Positions 10,886-21,098 of a stretch of DNA of 64,000 nucleotides are shown piece by piece. The notes under the pieces were generated by a model. That model ran no database searches, was not told the DNA's origin, and saw nothing but the letters and a program-made list of their open reading frames with translations. Origin of the DNA: Oscillospiraceae bacterium (GTDB lineage: Bacteria > Bacillota > Clostridia > Oscillospirales > Ruminococcaceae); the NCBI GenBank assembly GCA_015066115.1, contig SVOZ01000004.1, forward strand, positions 112,502 through 176,501, read 5' to 3'. Numbering within the stretch: position 1 is the stretch's first letter; every line of letters starts with the position of its first letter. Both the position numbers and the translations under genes were made by a program.

Positions 10886-11938
10886 ATGAAAGCAAAACGA
10901 AAAACTGCCGTATTTTCAAAAACACTGGCAGTGATTTCGTCTTTTTTTATTTTGTTTACACTTGTGGGCTGTCAGATGAATAATAGTCGGCCCTTTTCAA
11001 AGCAGGACTTTGTGATGGACACTGTTTTGACCCAGATAATTTACCCCGGAAATGACCTTGACGCAGAGATCGCGCAAGAGGCGCTTGAAATATTAAAAAA
11101 GGCTGAAAAAAAGCTTTCGGCTTTTGATGAAAATTCTGAAATAAGCCGCGTAAATGCCTCGGAGGGAAAGAGCGTCGAAGTCTCACAGGAAACCTTTGAA
11201 ATTGTAAAGTCCGCTTTGGAATACGCAAGGCAGTCGGACTTTTTGTTTGACATCTCGGTTTTGCCCGTAAGCTCTATATGGAAAACAGCCATAAAGGACC
11301 AAAAACTGCCCGACGATAGTAAGATACAGAGCGCTAAAAAGCTTGTGGACGGCAGTAAGATAGTGCTTGACGAGGAAAAACGCAGTATCACTCTTGAAAA
11401 GGGAATGGGCATCGACCTCGGTGCCTGTGCAAAAGGCGCGGCCCTGGCGTCCGTTAAAAAGCTTTATGACGAGAAAGAGGTTTCGGGAGCTATCTGCTCG
11501 CTTGGCGGAAGCGCAATGCTGCTTTACGGCAATAAAAACGGGCAGGATTTTAAGATAGGCCTTAAAAACCCCTTTGATAGCAAGGCTCAGGAGTCTTTTG
11601 CAATTCTTTCGCTTAGTGATTGCGTTGTTTCAACCTCGGGCGGATATGAAAGATTTGCCGAAATTAACGGCGAGATCTATCACCATATTATAGATATAAA
11701 AACAGGATATCCTGCAAAAAACGATGTCGCTTTTGCAACGGTTGTGGGTTCTGACGGCGTTTTTTGTGACTATATGTCGACAAGGCTTTTCTTGGAAGGC
11801 TTTGAAAACGCCTGCGCTCTTGCTCAAAAGAATGAGATCGCGGCGGTTATAGTTTCTCAGGATAAAAAGGTTTTTGTTTCAAATTCGCTTAGCCATCGGC
11901 TTGAAATTGCCGACGGAAGCTTTGAAAGGATAGGCTGA
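10886..11938 (+). CDS. apbE: ApbE family FAD:protein FMN transferase (lipoprotein)
   Basis: ATG after aaaggagag; lipobox LVGC; MDTVLTQIIY, GIDLGACAKGAA, CSLGGSAMLLYG, VVSTSGGYERF, HHIIDIKTGYPA. Confidence 0.93.
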   Translation: MKAKRKTAVFSKTLAVISSFFILFTLVGCQMNNSRPFSKQDFVMDTVLTQIIYPGNDLDAEIAQEALEILKKAEKKLSAFDENSEISRVNASEGKSVEVSQETFEIVKSALEYARQSDFLFDISVLPVSSIWKTAIKDQKLPDDSKIQSAKKLVDGSKIVLDEEKRSITLEKGMGIDLGACAKGAALASVKKLYDEKEVSGAICSLGGSAMLLYGNKNGQDFKIGLKNPFDSKAQESFAILSLSDCVVSTSGGYERFAEINGEIYHHIIDIKTGYPAKNDVAFATVVGSDGVFCDYMSTRLFLEGFENACALAQKNEIAAVIVSQDKKVFVSNSLSHRLEIADGSFERIG

Positions 11939-12300
11939 TGCAAAGAAAGATCATTTCTCTGCCCGCCGCAATAACCTGCGCGGTTTTTGTGATTTTAAGC
12001 GCGGTTTTGTGGCTTTGGATGCAAAACAGCAGTGCTGACGGGCAAACAGTCAGCATTTTTAAAGGCGGCGATAAGATGGTCACTCTGCCGCTAAATGAAG
12101 ATGATGTTTATAATTTAGAAGATGTTGAGATGACGGTTGAAATAAAGGATGGCGCCGCTTTCATATCTCAAAGCGACTGCAGATGTAAAACCTGTATAGG
12201 CTTTGGAAAGCTCAGCAAAAAAGGTCAGTCGGCAGTCTGCCTTCCTAACCGCGTGTCAATTCAGATAGATGGAAACGGTGAGGTTGACGCCGTTTTGTAA
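11938..12300 (+). CDS. NusG domain II-containing protein
   Basis: Single N-terminal TM; CRCKTCIGFGKLSKKGQSAVCLPNRVSIQI; 1-nt overlap with apbE. Confidence 0.85.
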   Translation: MQRKIISLPAAITCAVFVILSAVLWLWMQNSSADGQTVSIFKGGDKMVTLPLNEDDVYNLEDVEMTVEIKDGAAFISQSDCRCKTCIGFGKLSKKGQSAVCLPNRVSIQIDGNGEVDAVL

Positions 12301-12310
12301 GGAGAGTTTT

Positions 12311-12826
12311 ATGAAAAGATCAAATAGTAGGAGAGTGGCGCTATTAGGTATTCTCGCCGCTCTTGCTATGACCCTTTCCTTTGTTGAAATGCTGCTGCCG
12401 CCGCTTCCTATGCTGCCGCCCGGCTTTAAAATAGGGCTTTCAAATATCGCGGTAATGTATGGCTTGTTTGTGGGCGGCTTTTGGTATGGAATTATCCTTG
12501 CGGTAATAAAATCTTTTTTTATACTTTTTGTAAACGGCGGATATGCCTTTATTTTGAGCCTGTGCGGCTCGGTTTGCGCAGTATCAGTTATGGCGCTCGT
12601 TGTAAAGCTCTTTAAAACTCGCGCGTCTTATACTGCGGTCAGCGTAACGGGTGCGCTTTTTCATAACGGTGCACAGCTTTTAATGGTGTATATTATAACG
12701 GCAACTAATGCGGCTTTTTACTACCTGCCTCTTTTGATAATCGCGGCGGTCGTTTGCGGAGTTTTAACAGCGGCAATAGTAAAGCTTGCAATGCCTATTA
12801 TTATAAATTCTCAAAAACAGATGTAA
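12311..12826 (+). CDS. Gx transporter family / heptaprenyl diphosphate synthase component I-like membrane protein
   Basis: RRVALLGILAALAMTLSFVEMLLPP...PGFKIGLSNIAVMYGLF...; multi-TM. Confidence 0.82.
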   Translation: MKRSNSRRVALLGILAALAMTLSFVEMLLPPLPMLPPGFKIGLSNIAVMYGLFVGGFWYGIILAVIKSFFILFVNGGYAFILSLCGSVCAVSVMALVVKLFKTRASYTAVSVTGALFHNGAQLLMVYIITATNAAFYYLPLLIIAAVVCGVLTAAIVKLAMPIIINSQKQM

Positions 12827-12843
12827 AGAAAGGAGAGCCTGCT

Positions 12844-14133
12844 TTGTCAGTTCATCTTCACACAGTTAAGGTAAAGCATTTTAAAAACACAGCGGCAATG
12901 CCTACAAAGGTTATGCCAACACCCAAAACAGTTCTCATTCCTATGCTTCAGCATATAGGAAGGCCCTGCGATGTTATAGTGTCGGTTGGCGAAACTGTTT
13001 TGAGAGGCCAGAAAATAGGTGACAGCGACCAGTTTATGACTGCACCCATTCATGCATCGACCTCGGGCAAGGTTACCGCAATAAGAGATATTATGACGGC
13101 GGCAGGACAGTATGTTCCCGCGGTCGAGATAACCTCTGACGGAGAGGATAAAGCAATAGAGGCTACGCCCTATGAGGTAACAGACCTGCCCTCGTTGGTA
13201 GCCGCCGCAAGAGAGCTTGGAATGGTAGGCCTCGGCGGCGCGGGATTTCCCACAAGCATAAAGCTTAATCCTAAAAATATCGACGAGGTCGACACGCTTA
13301 TAGTAAATGCAACCGAGTGCGAGCCTTTTATAACCTCTGACCATCGCGAGATGTTAGAGAGCCCCGACGATATTGTAGAGGGAATTGAGCTTGTCAAAAA
13401 AGCGATGGGAATAGAAAAAGCCTTTATAGCAATCGAAAGCAATAAAAAGGACGCCATCGCCCTTATGAAGCAGAAGGCTGATGGAAAATTTGAAGTTAAG
13501 GTTACCCCGTCTACATATCCTCAGGGCGCAGAAAAGGTTGTAATTTATAACTGCACCGGAAGGATCGTAAGCGAAGGACAGCTTCCTGCCGACGTTGGCG
13601 TAATAGTGCTTAATGTTACCACCCTCGGAAACCTCATAAGAGGAATAAAAACAGGAATGCCCCTTACGCACAAGAGAGTTACAGTGAGCGGTGACTGTGT
13701 AAAAGAGCCCGCCAATGTTTATGTTCCGATAGGAACCTCGATGAACGACCTTGTGGACTTTTGCGGCGGAACTGTCGGAACGGTCGATAAGCTTTTAATG
13801 GGCGGCCCGATGATGGGAATTTCAATAAGCAACGGTAAACACCCTGTTATAAAGAATAATAATGCTATTCTGGCAATTTCGGCAAAGCTGAGCTTTTCGC
13901 CCGATCCGCACCCCTGCATTCGTTGCGGAAAGTGTACACAGGCCTGCCCCTTTGGACTTATGCCAACAGTGTTTGAGCATGCTTACGAGGACGGCGACTT
14001 TGATCTGCTTGAAAAGCAGAAGGTCAATGTTTGTATGGAGTGTGCATCCTGCGCCTATGTTTGCCCTGCAAAACGACCGCTTGTGCAGATAAATAAGCTT
14101 GCAAAAGCGGCACTCAGAATAAGAAAAAAATAA
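12844..14133 (+). CDS. rnfC: Ion-translocating electron transport complex subunit RnfC
   Basis: TTG start after aaggagag; GLGGAGFPTSIKL; two CxxCxxCxxxCP motifs. Confidence 0.95.
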   Translation: MSVHLHTVKVKHFKNTAAMPTKVMPTPKTVLIPMLQHIGRPCDVIVSVGETVLRGQKIGDSDQFMTAPIHASTSGKVTAIRDIMTAAGQYVPAVEITSDGEDKAIEATPYEVTDLPSLVAAARELGMVGLGGAGFPTSIKLNPKNIDEVDTLIVNATECEPFITSDHREMLESPDDIVEGIELVKKAMGIEKAFIAIESNKKDAIALMKQKADGKFEVKVTPSTYPQGAEKVVIYNCTGRIVSEGQLPADVGVIVLNVTTLGNLIRGIKTGMPLTHKRVTVSGDCVKEPANVYVPIGTSMNDLVDFCGGTVGTVDKLLMGGPMMGISISNGKHPVIKNNNAILAISAKLSFSPDPHPCIRCGKCTQACPFGLMPTVFEHAYEDGDFDLLEKQKVNVCMECASCAYVCPAKRPLVQINKLAKAALRIRKK

Positions 14134-14157
14134 TTTCCTGTAACAGAGGAGAAATTT

Positions 14158-15108
14158 ATGGAAAAATTAGTAGTTTCAGCGGCGCCCCATATTAAAAGCG
14201 GAAACTCAACCACCAAGGTTATGCTTTCGGTTATTTTGGCGCTTTTGCCCACAACCGTTGTGGGATGCATCTATTACGGCTTGAATGCCGTGCTGATGGT
14301 TTTGGTGGCGGTTTTAACAGCCGTAGTTTCGGAATATGCCTACCAGAAGATAATGCATATCAAGCTAAAAATAGATGACCTTTCGGCAGTTGTAACAGGC
14401 CTTCTTGTTGCATTAAACCTGCCCTCTACCACCCCGCTCTGGATCGTTGCGCTTGCAAGCTTTATAGCGATAGTTATCGCAAAGCAGCTTTTTGGCGGAA
14501 TCGGATATAACTTTGCAAACCCTGCAATCGTTGGCAGAATCGTGGTTACCCTCTGCTTTACAGAGGCAACCTCAAATTATCTTCTTCCCTTTGCAAGCGG
14601 CGTTGATGCCGTGTCAAGCCCGACTATGCTCACACAAATTAGCAGTGGCGCACAGCTTCCTGAGTTTTGGAAGGTGTTTTTGGGCCTTCAGGGCGGCACC
14701 ATCGGCGAGGTTTGTTCACTTGCCCTTATCGCAGGCGGAGTTTACCTTGTGCTTAATAAAACAATATCGGCGGCAATTCCGCTCTCTTACATAGGCACCA
14801 CATTTGTTCTCACCGCTCTGCTCGGTCACAATCCGGTTTATTCGATCTTTTCGGGCGGACTTTTACTCGGAGCTATATTTATGGCAACCGATTATGTTAC
14901 AAGTCCCATAACCTTTAAAGGTAAGATTATTTTCGGTATCGGATGCGGCGTTATCACCGCACTTATCCGTATTTACGGCTCAAATGCCGAGGGTGTTTCC
15001 TATGCGATACTCTTTATGAACGTTTTAACACCGCTTATCGAGAGATACACAATGCGCCGAACAAGATTCGGAAAGTACAGCAAGAAAAAGGAGGCTAAGG
15101 GACAATGA
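14158..15108 (+). CDS. rnfD: Electron transport complex subunit RnfD
   Basis: Multi-TM; GYNFANPAIVGRI; FMATDYVTSPITFKGKIIFGIGCGVITALIRIYG. Confidence 0.95.
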   Translation: MEKLVVSAAPHIKSGNSTTKVMLSVILALLPTTVVGCIYYGLNAVLMVLVAVLTAVVSEYAYQKIMHIKLKIDDLSAVVTGLLVALNLPSTTPLWIVALASFIAIVIAKQLFGGIGYNFANPAIVGRIVVTLCFTEATSNYLLPFASGVDAVSSPTMLTQISSGAQLPEFWKVFLGLQGGTIGEVCSLALIAGGVYLVLNKTISAAIPLSYIGTTFVLTALLGHNPVYSIFSGGLLLGAIFMATDYVTSPITFKGKIIFGIGCGVITALIRIYGSNAEGVSYAILFMNVLTPLIERYTMRRTRFGKYSKKKEAKGQ

Positions 15109-15638
15109 AAAACCTCCTTAAACCCGTAATCGTACTTACAGTTATTGCCTTTGTCTGCACAGCGGCGCTTGCAGGCGTTAATATGCTCACAAAGGATGTT
15201 ATTGCCGCCGCAGCAGCAGAAAAGACAGCAACCACAATGCGCGAGCTTTTCCCCAATGAACAGGGCTTTGAAAAGGTTGAGGTAAAGGAAGAGCTTTTAA
15301 AAAAGCATGGCGTTTCGGCTGTTTCAAAAGCCTCGAGCGGCGCAGGCTTTATCTATGAGGTCGCTCCCTCGGGCTACGGCGGAGAGATCGCTATGATGGT
15401 CGCCTTTTCAAATGAGGGCGAAATTTTAGGTGTTAAGGTCCTCTCTCACGAGGAAACTAACGGAATCGGAACAAGAGTTGTTGAGAGTGAAGATTTCTTA
15501 AATCAGTTTAAAGGCAAAGATGCCGCAACCGAAGCAGGAATTGACGCAGTTAGCGGTGCAACCATTTCATCAACTGCTGTTGTTTCGGGAATAAACAGCG
15601 CCTGCAATCTTTATGCAGAGCTCAGCGATGGGAGGTAA
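15105..15638 (+). CDS. rnfG: Electron transport complex subunit RnfG (FMN-binding)
   Basis: FMN-binding domain; flavinylation motif DAVSGATISS; 4-nt overlap with rnfD. Confidence 0.95.
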   Translation: MKNLLKPVIVLTVIAFVCTAALAGVNMLTKDVIAAAAAEKTATTMRELFPNEQGFEKVEVKEELLKKHGVSAVSKASSGAGFIYEVAPSGYGGEIAMMVAFSNEGEILGVKVLSHEETNGIGTRVVESEDFLNQFKGKDAATEAGIDAVSGATISSTAVVSGINSACNLYAELSDGR

Positions 15639-15644
15639 GACGGG

Positions 15645-16340
15645 ATGAAGGATAAATTAAATGTTCTTTTAAACGGCATTATTAGACAGAATCCTGTTTT
15701 GGTGCTGGTGCTGGGCACCTGTCCCACCCTTGCCGTTACCACAATGGCGATAAATGCGCTCGGAATGGGCGCCGCCACCATTTTTGTTCTGGTTTGCTCA
15801 AACCTTGTTATTTCGCTTTTAAGAAACATAATTCCAAATACGGTCCGAATTCCCTGCTACATAGTCGTTATCTCAACCTTTGTAACGGTTGTCGGTCTTG
15901 TTATGGAAGCCTACCTGCCCAGCATTTACAATGCGCTGGGAGTTTTCCTGCCGCTTATAGTTGTTAACTGCATAATCTTAGGCAGAGCTGAAATGTTTGC
16001 AAGCAAAAACGGACCACTTGTTTCGGCAATCGACGGTCTGTCAATGGGACTTGGCTTTACATTGACCCTCTTTTTGATGGCAACAATTCGCGAGGTTATG
16101 GGCTTTGGAACCTTTTTTGGAATGGATGTAACCTTCGGCGTATTTCAGCCGCTTTCGATCATGAGCCAGCCTGCAGGCGGATTTTTCGTGTTCGGAACTC
16201 TTATGGCGCTTTCCATCTTTATTCAGGAAAAACGCGGCAAAGAAAATATCAAGCGCACCTTAAGCTGCGAACAGTGCGGCCTTTGCGATAAAGCAAAGTG
16301 CGAAGGTTGCGAGCATAATAATGCGGAGGTGCAGGCATGA
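15645..16340 (+). CDS. rnfE: Electron transport complex subunit RnfE with Cys-rich C-terminal tail
   Basis: NPVLVLVLGTCPTLAVTTMAINALGMG...; tail CEQCGLCDKAKCEGC. Confidence 0.95.
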   Translation: MKDKLNVLLNGIIRQNPVLVLVLGTCPTLAVTTMAINALGMGAATIFVLVCSNLVISLLRNIIPNTVRIPCYIVVISTFVTVVGLVMEAYLPSIYNALGVFLPLIVVNCIILGRAEMFASKNGPLVSAIDGLSMGLGFTLTLFLMATIREVMGFGTFFGMDVTFGVFQPLSIMSQPAGGFFVFGTLMALSIFIQEKRGKENIKRTLSCEQCGLCDKAKCEGCEHNNAEVQA

Positions 16341-16969
16341 AAGAGCTTTTAGTAATTCTGTTTTCCGCAATTTTAACCGATAACGTTGTTCTCTCGCGCT
16401 TTATGGGAATCTGCCCCTTTTTGGGCGTTTCCAATAAAACCAAATCGGCCGTTGGAATGGGCATAGCAGTTATTCTTGTTATGACTGTTTCTACAATCGT
16501 AACCTACCCGATCGCAACACTTATCTTAATTCCCAATGGCCTTTCTTTCCTTAATACCATTGTATTCATACTTGTTATAGCATCATTTGTTCAGCTCGTT
16601 GAAATGGTTTTAAAGAAGTTTATGCCGCCGCTTTATTCGGCGCTCGGCATTTACCTGCCGCTCATAACCACAAACTGTGCCGTTCTCGGTATCACTCTTA
16701 TAAACATTGAGGATTTTTCGGGGATGGGAGAGTTTTTACCTGCTATAGTTAATGCCATCGGTGCAGGTGTTGGCTTCCTTATGGCAATGGTAATTTTCTC
16801 AGGTGTGCGCACCCGCTTAAACTGCAAGAAAATTCCTAAGAGCTTTCAGGGACTTCCCATCAGCCTTGTGGCTGCCGCTATCGTTGCCATATCGTTTATG
16901 GGCTTCTCGGGAGTTATAGACGGCATTTTCAGCTCTGCATCAGAGAGCATACCTTTCTTTTTGAAATAA
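16337..16969 (+). CDS. rnfA: Electron transport complex subunit RnfA
   Basis: ILTDNVVLSRFMGICPFLGVSNK; 4-nt overlap with rnfE. Confidence 0.96.
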   Translation: MKELLVILFSAILTDNVVLSRFMGICPFLGVSNKTKSAVGMGIAVILVMTVSTIVTYPIATLILIPNGLSFLNTIVFILVIASFVQLVEMVLKKFMPPLYSALGIYLPLITTNCAVLGITLINIEDFSGMGEFLPAIVNAIGAGVGFLMAMVIFSGVRTRLNCKKIPKSFQGLPISLVAAAIVAISFMGFSGVIDGIFSSASESIPFFLK

Positions 16970-16981
16970 GGAGAAAATGTA

Positions 16982-17773
16982 ATGAATGAAATTATTTTAC
17001 CCATTATAATAGTGTCGGCCTTAGGGCTTTTCTTTGGAGCGCTTCTTGTTTTTGCTTCCAAAAAGCTCGCTACAGAAACCGACGAAACGGTGCAGAAGAT
17101 CCGAGATCTGCTCCCCGGGGCTAACTGCGGAGGCTGTGGTTATGCTTCCTGCGACAGCTATGCGGCTGCAATTGCAAATGACGGCGCACCTGTTAATGCC
17201 TGTAATGTAGGCGGTAAGCAGGTCGCAGACCAGATTGCCGCAATTATGGGTGTTGAGGCAGAGGAGCAAAAACAGGTAAAGGCCTATGTTCGCTGTCAGG
17301 GATGTGCAGAAAAGCCTGAGGATCTGCTTGATTACAGGGGTGTTAAAACCTGCGGAGCGGTTTCCGCATTTTACGGCGGTCGAGTAAACTGCACCTACGG
17401 CTGTGTCGGTTATGGTGACTGCGTTGCTGTTTGCCCCTTTGGCGCAATCTCAATTCAAAATGCAATTGCAGTTATCGAGCCTTCTCTTTGCGTTGGCTGT
17501 CTTGCCTGCGTTAAGACCTGTCCCAAGGGAATTATCGGAACAATTCCTGCCGAAAAAGGCTATGCTGTTGCCTGCCGAAATCACGAGCAGGGAAAATACA
17601 CAAGGGTCAACTGCTCTCACGGCTGTATCGGCTGTAAAAAGTGCGAAAAGGTCTGCGAGGCAGGTGCAATAACCGTTGAAGGCTTCCTTGCCAGCATAGA
17701 TAACGATAAATGCACCCTTTGCGGTGCCTGCGCCGAGAATTGTCCTGTTAAGTGTATTAAGCTTGTGGAGTGA
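16982..17773 (+). CDS. rnfB: Electron transport complex subunit RnfB
   Basis: LLPGANCGGCGYASCDSYAAA; several 4Fe-4S CxxCxxCxxxCP motifs. Confidence 0.96.
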   Translation: MNEIILPIIIVSALGLFFGALLVFASKKLATETDETVQKIRDLLPGANCGGCGYASCDSYAAAIANDGAPVNACNVGGKQVADQIAAIMGVEAEEQKQVKAYVRCQGCAEKPEDLLDYRGVKTCGAVSAFYGGRVNCTYGCVGYGDCVAVCPFGAISIQNAIAVIEPSLCVGCLACVKTCPKGIIGTIPAEKGYAVACRNHEQGKYTRVNCSHGCIGCKKCEKVCEAGAITVEGFLASIDNDKCTLCGACAENCPVKCIKLVE

Positions 17774-17777
17774 TCTG

Positions 17778-18449
17778 ATGATTACAACCGTTCTTATTGA
17801 TATCGACGATACACTTATCGACTTTGACAAATCGGCAGAGGGTGCTATAAAACAGATGTTTGAAAAATACGGTTATCCCGTTTGCGACAACATCATGGAG
17901 ATTTATTACGAGATAAGCAGACCTCTTTGGGAAAAGGTCGGAAGAATGGAAATGACCGGAAATGAGCTAAGACGCATCCGCTGGCAGCTCATTTTAGACC
18001 GTCTCGGCATAGAAGGGGATGGAACCTCACTTGAAAGGGATTATCATCTTTTTCTTGCAGAGCAGTGGCCTCTTATAGATGGCGCGCGCGAGCTTGTTGA
18101 GTATCTTTCTTCAAAATACACCCTGTGTGCCGCCAGCAATGCTCCGAAAGACCAGCAGGGAGCAAGGCTTAAAGGAGCCGGACTCTTAAAATATTTCAGC
18201 TTTATTTTTGAATCGGGCGAGATTGGCTTTGATAAGCCGGTTTTAAGCTTTTTTAAGATCTGCCTAAAACGCGCCGGAAATGTAAAGCCTCAACAGGCTA
18301 TTATGATTGGCGACAATCCCGATGCTGATATTTTCGGAGGCAAAAATGCGGGAATGAAAACCTGCTTTTACAACCCTACTAATAAGCAAAACACCGCAAA
18401 TGCAGATTATGTTGTTTCGTCGCTTTCGGAAATTATGCAAATTTTATAA
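17778..18449 (+). CDS. HAD family hydrolase (YjjG-like)
   Basis: LIDIDDTLIDFD; AASNAPKDQQ; MIGDNPDADIFGGKNAGM. Confidence 0.88.
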   Translation: MITTVLIDIDDTLIDFDKSAEGAIKQMFEKYGYPVCDNIMEIYYEISRPLWEKVGRMEMTGNELRRIRWQLILDRLGIEGDGTSLERDYHLFLAEQWPLIDGARELVEYLSSKYTLCAASNAPKDQQGARLKGAGLLKYFSFIFESGEIGFDKPVLSFFKICLKRAGNVKPQQAIMIGDNPDADIFGGKNAGMKTCFYNPTNKQNTANADYVVSSLSEIMQIL

Positions 18450-18460
18450 AATCGCAATTT

Positions 18461-18498
18461 CAGAACAGCTTTGCATTTTAAGCTGTTCTGATTTTTTT
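18461..18498 (+). terminator. Rho-independent terminator
   Basis: cagaacagct-ttgcatttta-agctgttctg followed by atttttttt. Confidence 0.9.
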
Positions 18499-18775
18499 TG
18501 TTTTTTGCAACATTTTTCACTTTTAATTTTGCTTTTTATCTGCTATTATTTAATATTGGGTACGGTTTTGGAAAATATTTTTCCGAATTTTTGCATTTTG
18601 GCCAAAAAAATCCAAAAAATGTTGAAAAAATACATAAAATGTGCTTAAAAAGAGTGGAAAAAGCAAAAAAAGTGATGTATAATAAATATAACAGGCGCAT
18701 ACCATTTTGTTATTTTGAGAAATTCCCAAAACAGCAGACGATATAAACCTGAAAACGCGTTTAGGAGGCTCAATT

Positions 18776-19966
18776 ATGTATTTTCGCAAAAAGAACTGTG
18801 TAGCAATGATTTTGGCAGGAGGTCAAGGAAGCAGACTTATGGCACTTACCGAGAACACTGCAAAACCGGCAGTTCCTTTCGGAGGCAAGTATCGGCTTAT
18901 CGACTTTCCTCTTTCTAACTGCGTCAATTCGGGTATCGACACCGTCGGAATTTTGACACAGTATCAGCCTCTCCAATTAAATGAGTATATCGGAAACGGT
19001 ATGCCTTGGGGACTTAACAGCACAAACGGCGGAATTCATGTTCTCTCGCCGTATTCAAAGAGCGCCAGCTCTGAGTGGTATAAGGGAACTGCCAATGCCA
19101 TTTTCCAGAATATTTCGTTTATTGACCGTTATCAGCCTAAAAATGTGCTGATACTTTCGGGCGACCACATTTATAAAATGGACTATTCCAAAATGATGCG
19201 GTATCACAATAAAATGAAGGCAGACTGCACTATTGCGGTTTTGGATGTATCTCTTGAAGAGGCTTCCCGTTTCGGCATTATGAACACCGATGAGGACGGA
19301 AAGATCTTTGAGTTTGAGGAGAAGCCTAAAGAGCCTAAGAGCACCAAGGCATCCATGGGAATTTACATATTCCGATGGGAAGTTTTAAAGAAATATCTCA
19401 TTTCGGATAATGAGGATCCAAATTCAAGCAACGATTTCGGTAAAAACATTATTCCGCGTCTTATTGAGGACGGCTATAGCCTTTATGCTTATTCCTTTAA
19501 GGGCTATTGGAAGGATGTCGGAACAATCGATAGCCTCTGGCAGTCAAATATGGATATCCTGGGAGAAAACCCCGAGCTTGATATGCGCGAGAAGGAAAAT
19601 CGCATTTATGCAAGAAACTATGCAAATCCCTCAAGCTTTATATCAAAGGATGCCGACATCGAAAATTCCTTTGTTGCCGAGGGAAGCACGGTTTACGGAA
19701 AGGTGCACAATTCAATCATCTCAACAGGCTGCGTTATCGAAAAGGACGCCGAGATCTATAACAGCTTTGTTATGCCAAACACTGTTATTGAAAAAAGTTC
19801 GGTTATAAAATATGCTATAATCGGCGAGGACACCGTTGTTCACGCCAATTCAAAGATCGGTGACAATCCTGAATTTTATGAGAAAAACAAGTGGGGAATT
19901 GCGGTTGTCGGAAAGGACCGTGAGGTTCCCCAGAACGAAATAATTCTTCCTAAAGAGGTATACTGA
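18776..19966 (+). CDS. glgC: Glucose-1-phosphate adenylyltransferase
   Basis: [39 protein letters not shown]. Confidence 0.96.
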   Translation: MYFRKKNCVAMILAGGQGSRLMALTENTAKPAVPFGGKYRLIDFPLSNCVNSGIDTVGILTQYQPLQLNEYIGNGMPWGLNSTNGGIHVLSPYSKSASSEWYKGTANAIFQNISFIDRYQPKNVLILSGDHIYKMDYSKMMRYHNKMKADCTIAVLDVSLEEASRFGIMNTDEDGKIFEFEEKPKEPKSTKASMGIYIFRWEVLKKYLISDNEDPNSSNDFGKNIIPRLIEDGYSLYAYSFKGYWKDVGTIDSLWQSNMDILGENPELDMREKENRIYARNYANPSSFISKDADIENSFVAEGSTVYGKVHNSIISTGCVIEKDAEIYNSFVMPNTVIEKSSVIKYAIIGEDTVVHANSKIGDNPEFYEKNKWGIAVVGKDREVPQNEIILPKEVY

Positions 19967-19985
19967 CGAGAAAGGAAAAATCGCT

Positions 19986-21098
19986 ATGAAAGCAATGGGT
20001 GTTGTTTTTTCAAATATTTATGACAGCTCGCTTGGTGAGCTTACCAACTACAGAACGGTGTCCTCTCTTCCTTTCGGCGGAAGATACCGTCAGATAGACT
20101 TTGTTCTGTCAAACATGTCCAACTCGGGCATCTATAATATCGGACTTATCACAAAGTATAATTACCGCTCGCTTATGGATCATCTCGGCTCTTGTACAGA
20201 GTGGGATCTAAACCGTAAAAACGAAGGCCTTGTTATCCTGCCGCCCTTTGCAAGCGGACATACCGGAGTTTATAAGGGCAAGCTTGAGGCACTCTATTCG
20301 GCGGTTTCATTTATTGATAATTCAAACTATGACTATGTTGTTGTTTCGGATTCAACGGTGCTTTGTAATATAAACCTTCGCGATGCCATCGAGCAGCACG
20401 TTGCATCGGGCGTTGACGTAACTGCTGTTTGCAACAAGGAAAAGGCAGACGGCAAAAAGCATCCGCTTATTTTAAATGCAAATTCAAAGGGCAATGCCAC
20501 AAGCCTGCTTATAGACTCAGAGGCAGAAAAAGGTTCGCTTGTCGGAATGGGAATGTTTATTTTCGGCAGAGAGATGCTTGTTGCCGCTATAAAAGAATGC
20601 TATGCCAAAGGATACGTTCACTTAGAGCGCGATTTTATCCAGCGCGCCTTTAATGAAAAAAGAATAAAGGTCGGCACATATAAGTTTGACGGCGTTGTTT
20701 TAAGAAATGAGGACATCAAGAGTTATTATCATAATAATATGAAACTGCTTGACGAAAAGGTTAGAAAAGGGCTGTTCTTAAAGGATGCTCCTATCTACAC
20801 CAAGGTGCGTGACGAAATACCCACATATTACGGAAAAGGCTCCAAAGTATGCGATTGCTTACTTGCTGACGGTTGCACCTTGCAAGGAAACGCAAAAAGG
20901 AGTATAATGTTCCGTGGAGTTACTGTAGGCGAGGGTGCCGAGGTGCAGGAAAGCATTGTTATGCAGGGCACCAAGATAGGTAAAGGCGCCAAACTTAAGT
21001 GTGTAATTCTTGATAAAAATGTAACTGTAAGCGATGGGGCGGTACTTATAGGAACCCCAGAGCACCCCGTTATTGTTAAAAAAGGAGAAACTGTATGA
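19986..21098 (+). CDS. glgD: Glucose-1-phosphate adenylyltransferase regulatory subunit GlgD
   Basis: GlgC paralogue lacking GGxGxRL; SLPFGGRYRQIDFVLSNMSNSGIYNIG. Confidence 0.94.
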   Translation: MKAMGVVFSNIYDSSLGELTNYRTVSSLPFGGRYRQIDFVLSNMSNSGIYNIGLITKYNYRSLMDHLGSCTEWDLNRKNEGLVILPPFASGHTGVYKGKLEALYSAVSFIDNSNYDYVVVSDSTVLCNINLRDAIEQHVASGVDVTAVCNKEKADGKKHPLILNANSKGNATSLLIDSEAEKGSLVGMGMFIFGREMLVAAIKECYAKGYVHLERDFIQRAFNEKRIKVGTYKFDGVVLRNEDIKSYYHNNMKLLDEKVRKGLFLKDAPIYTKVRDEIPTYYGKGSKVCDCLLADGCTLQGNAKRSIMFRGVTVGEGAEVQESIVMQGTKIGKGAKLKCVILDKNVTVSDGAVLIGTPEHPVIVKKGETV

